Assembly: GCA_030638785.1 (NCBI GenBank)
Contig: DAOWDY010000063.1
Location: forward strand, 1 to 7,938
Reading direction: 5' to 3'
Origin: Candidatus Thorarchaeota archaeon
GTDB taxonomy: Archaea > Asgardarchaeota > Thorarchaeia > Thorarchaeales > Thorarchaeaceae
Length of the DNA stretch: 7,938 bases
Positions 7,035 to 7,938 of the stretch are shown in pieces. Within the stretch, counting starts at the first letter, position 1. Every line of letters begins with the position of its first letter. The notes beneath the pieces were generated by a model. It did not search any database. It had not been told where the DNA came from and saw only the letters and a program-made list of their open reading frames with translations. Both the position numbers and the translations under genes were made by a program.

Positions 7035-7633
7035 TCCTCCTCCAACTGTAACATCGACTCTGCCGTATGAATTCTAAATCGTATCGAGAAATAGCGCTGG
7101 AGGAGATCATGAAATCGTTGCACGTTGGCTGTTGATTCAAACCCTTTTGCATTTACTGCCATCCTCTCAACAATCTCAGGACTAAAACCCCGTTTCATGG
7201 CGATATTCCAGAAGGTCCCCTCTACTTCTTGCGCAGTACTGAGAACAAATTCACAAGTACTCTCAATCAAGTTTCGCAACGTTTGCACAGCATCTCTAGG
7301 CGTTGGGGGAATCTCCGAAGCTCTAGTAGAAGTCGGGATGTATAATTGTAGACCTTCATCATTATCTAGATTGACCTTACTTGGAACACCCTTTGTTCCT
7401 CGCATGGTTTCTAGTAATGAAAGTATTCTTGGTAATTGTGGTAAAATGGGTTTGAGAATATCTCTCCAATTTACAGTTGTAACCACGTATAGCTCAGGGT
7501 CTGATTCCTGTTCTGCCATTTGGATGACTGTAATTCTCGTAGGAGTATGACGCAATATCAAATTGACAAGTGAAATTGAGTTTCTGTTTGGTGTACCCTG
7601 CGGTATTGGGATGTGTCCTGCACTAGATGTCAC
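7016..7633 (-). CDS. Unrecognised 205-aa protein between the MCM-like and XPD genes
   Basis: The start is GTG 7633, which overlaps the stop of the upstream gene in the shared sequence GTGA (4 nt); its own end overlaps the XPD start by 19 nt. This tight packing argues that it is a real, co-translated gene. The protein is soluble, with no signal peptide or membrane span. Residues about 22-57 look like alternating helix and strands (ITVIQMA, ELYVVTTVNW), 58-80 and 112-145 are helical, and the C-terminal part (150-203) is helix-rich and charged, ending LQLEEECWQKL. I find no catalytic motif, nucleotide-binding loop or cysteine cluster. A GINS-like subunit would be expected next to MCM in archaea and the size is comparable, but I cannot recognise GINS residues, so I do not assign it. 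A helicase accessory or adaptor role is an inference from position only. Confidence 0.75.
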   Translation of the reverse strand: MTSSAGHIPIPQGTPNRNSISLVNLILRHTPTRITVIQMAEQESDPELYVVTTVNWRDILKPILPQLPRILSLLETMRGTKGVPSKVNLDNDEGLQLYIPTSTRASEIPPTPRDAVQTLRNLIESTCEFVLSTAQEVEGTFWNIAMKRGFSPEIVERMAVNAKGFESTANVQRFHDLLQRYFSIRFRIHTAESMLQLEEECWQKL

Positions 7634-7938
7634 GTTACAACACCTTCCCCATTCATTACTAATCCTCCTCCCTTTTCGGTAAGTGCTCCCTCACGTTTGA
7701 GAACATCTACAAAGTGAGATGCACGTTCATAATCAATCCCAGCATCTGAGCATTCACTCATCACCTGATTCCATCTTGCTGGGTGCCCTCTGTTAATTTC
7801 AATTACTGATTCGACTATATTCAGAACGCGTCTCTTGACACCAAGTCCCCTAGAGGATCCTACCTTCTTTGCATCCAATCGAGAGAGAAGTAAGAGTTCT
7901 GTCAGAGCTACTTTTGCCTCTTCAATCGAGGTTGCATA
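7630..7938 (-). CDS. C-terminal end of a probable MCM-like replicative helicase (N-terminus outside the window)
   Basis: The frame stays open to the window edge, giving 102 residues before TGA at 7630-7632. An internal TTG at 7878 is therefore not the start. Residues 1-20 (beginning YATSIEEAKVALTELL) look like the last helix of an AAA+ lid, in which MCM proteins carry a similar EEDA..AI.L pattern. Residues about 36-97 form a winged helix: IVESVIEINRG, then WNQVMSECSDAGI, then a recognition helix ending VDVLKREGAL, then a wing (GGGLVMN). This matches the order of the archaeal MCM C-terminal domain (...EEGIS..KVEE.ID.LK.EGEI.EP..G...). The linker between the parts is shorter than in well-known MCMs, so another AAA+ protein with a winged-helix tail remains possible. 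It is the first visible gene of the operon leading to XPD. Confidence 0.55.
   Translation of the reverse strand, partial: YATSIEEAKVALTELLLLSRLDAKKVGSSRGLGVKRRVLNIVESVIEINRGHPARWNQVMSECSDAGIDYERASHFVDVLKREGALTEKGGGLVMNGEGVVT

Noticed and set aside
7125..7550. Plus-strand reading frame of 141 codons
   Set aside because: It lies wholly antisense to the 205-aa gene, which has clean overlapping junctions with both neighbours. It is a shadow frame.

Overview
The window looks archaeal. Evidence: a complete XPD/Rad3-type 4Fe-4S helicase, a gene fragment resembling the C-terminus of MCM, Shine-Dalgarno sites of the GGAGG and GAGGTGA type that match the archaeal 16S 3' end, frequent GTG/TTG starts, and AT-rich TATA-like boxes instead of bacterial -35/-10 pairs. 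Base composition is moderate and coding density is high. A secreted protein built of prenyltransferase/terpene-cyclase-like repeats would fit an Asgard archaeon (for example Thorarchaeota-like), but that placement is inference only.

Layout. (1) 1-2191, minus: a long secreted protein, start codon present and C-terminus cut off by the window edge. It has a signal peptide, an alpha/beta domain without an evident active site, and at least six alpha-toroid repeats. (2) 2192-2318: a short GC-rich non-coding stretch with two tandem hairpins. (3) 2319-2915, minus: a 198-residue multi-pass membrane protein, upstream of and co-oriented with gene 1. (4) 2916-3175: a divergent control region with a 20-bp and a 14-bp inverted repeat and six copies of the word CACTC/GAGTG. 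(5) 3176-4825, plus: a 549-residue putative DNA-binding regulator containing two similar winged-helix halves. (6) 4865-7938, minus: a tightly packed operon read from right to left: C-terminal end of an MCM-like protein, then an unrecognised 205-residue protein (4-nt overlap), then XPD helicase (19-nt overlap), then a 67-residue two-span membrane protein (1-nt gap).

How the genes may work together. The right-hand operon links two helicase-type genes (replication and repair) through an uncharacterised 205-residue protein, and ends in a tiny membrane protein that is probably translationally coupled to the helicase. On the left, the regulator gene is divergent from the membrane protein/secreted repeat protein pair. 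The symmetric word array between them suggests, but does not prove, that the regulator controls itself and that pair. No gene-free stretch exceeds 300 bases. I saw no tRNA, rRNA, CRISPR array, insertion sequence or attachment site.
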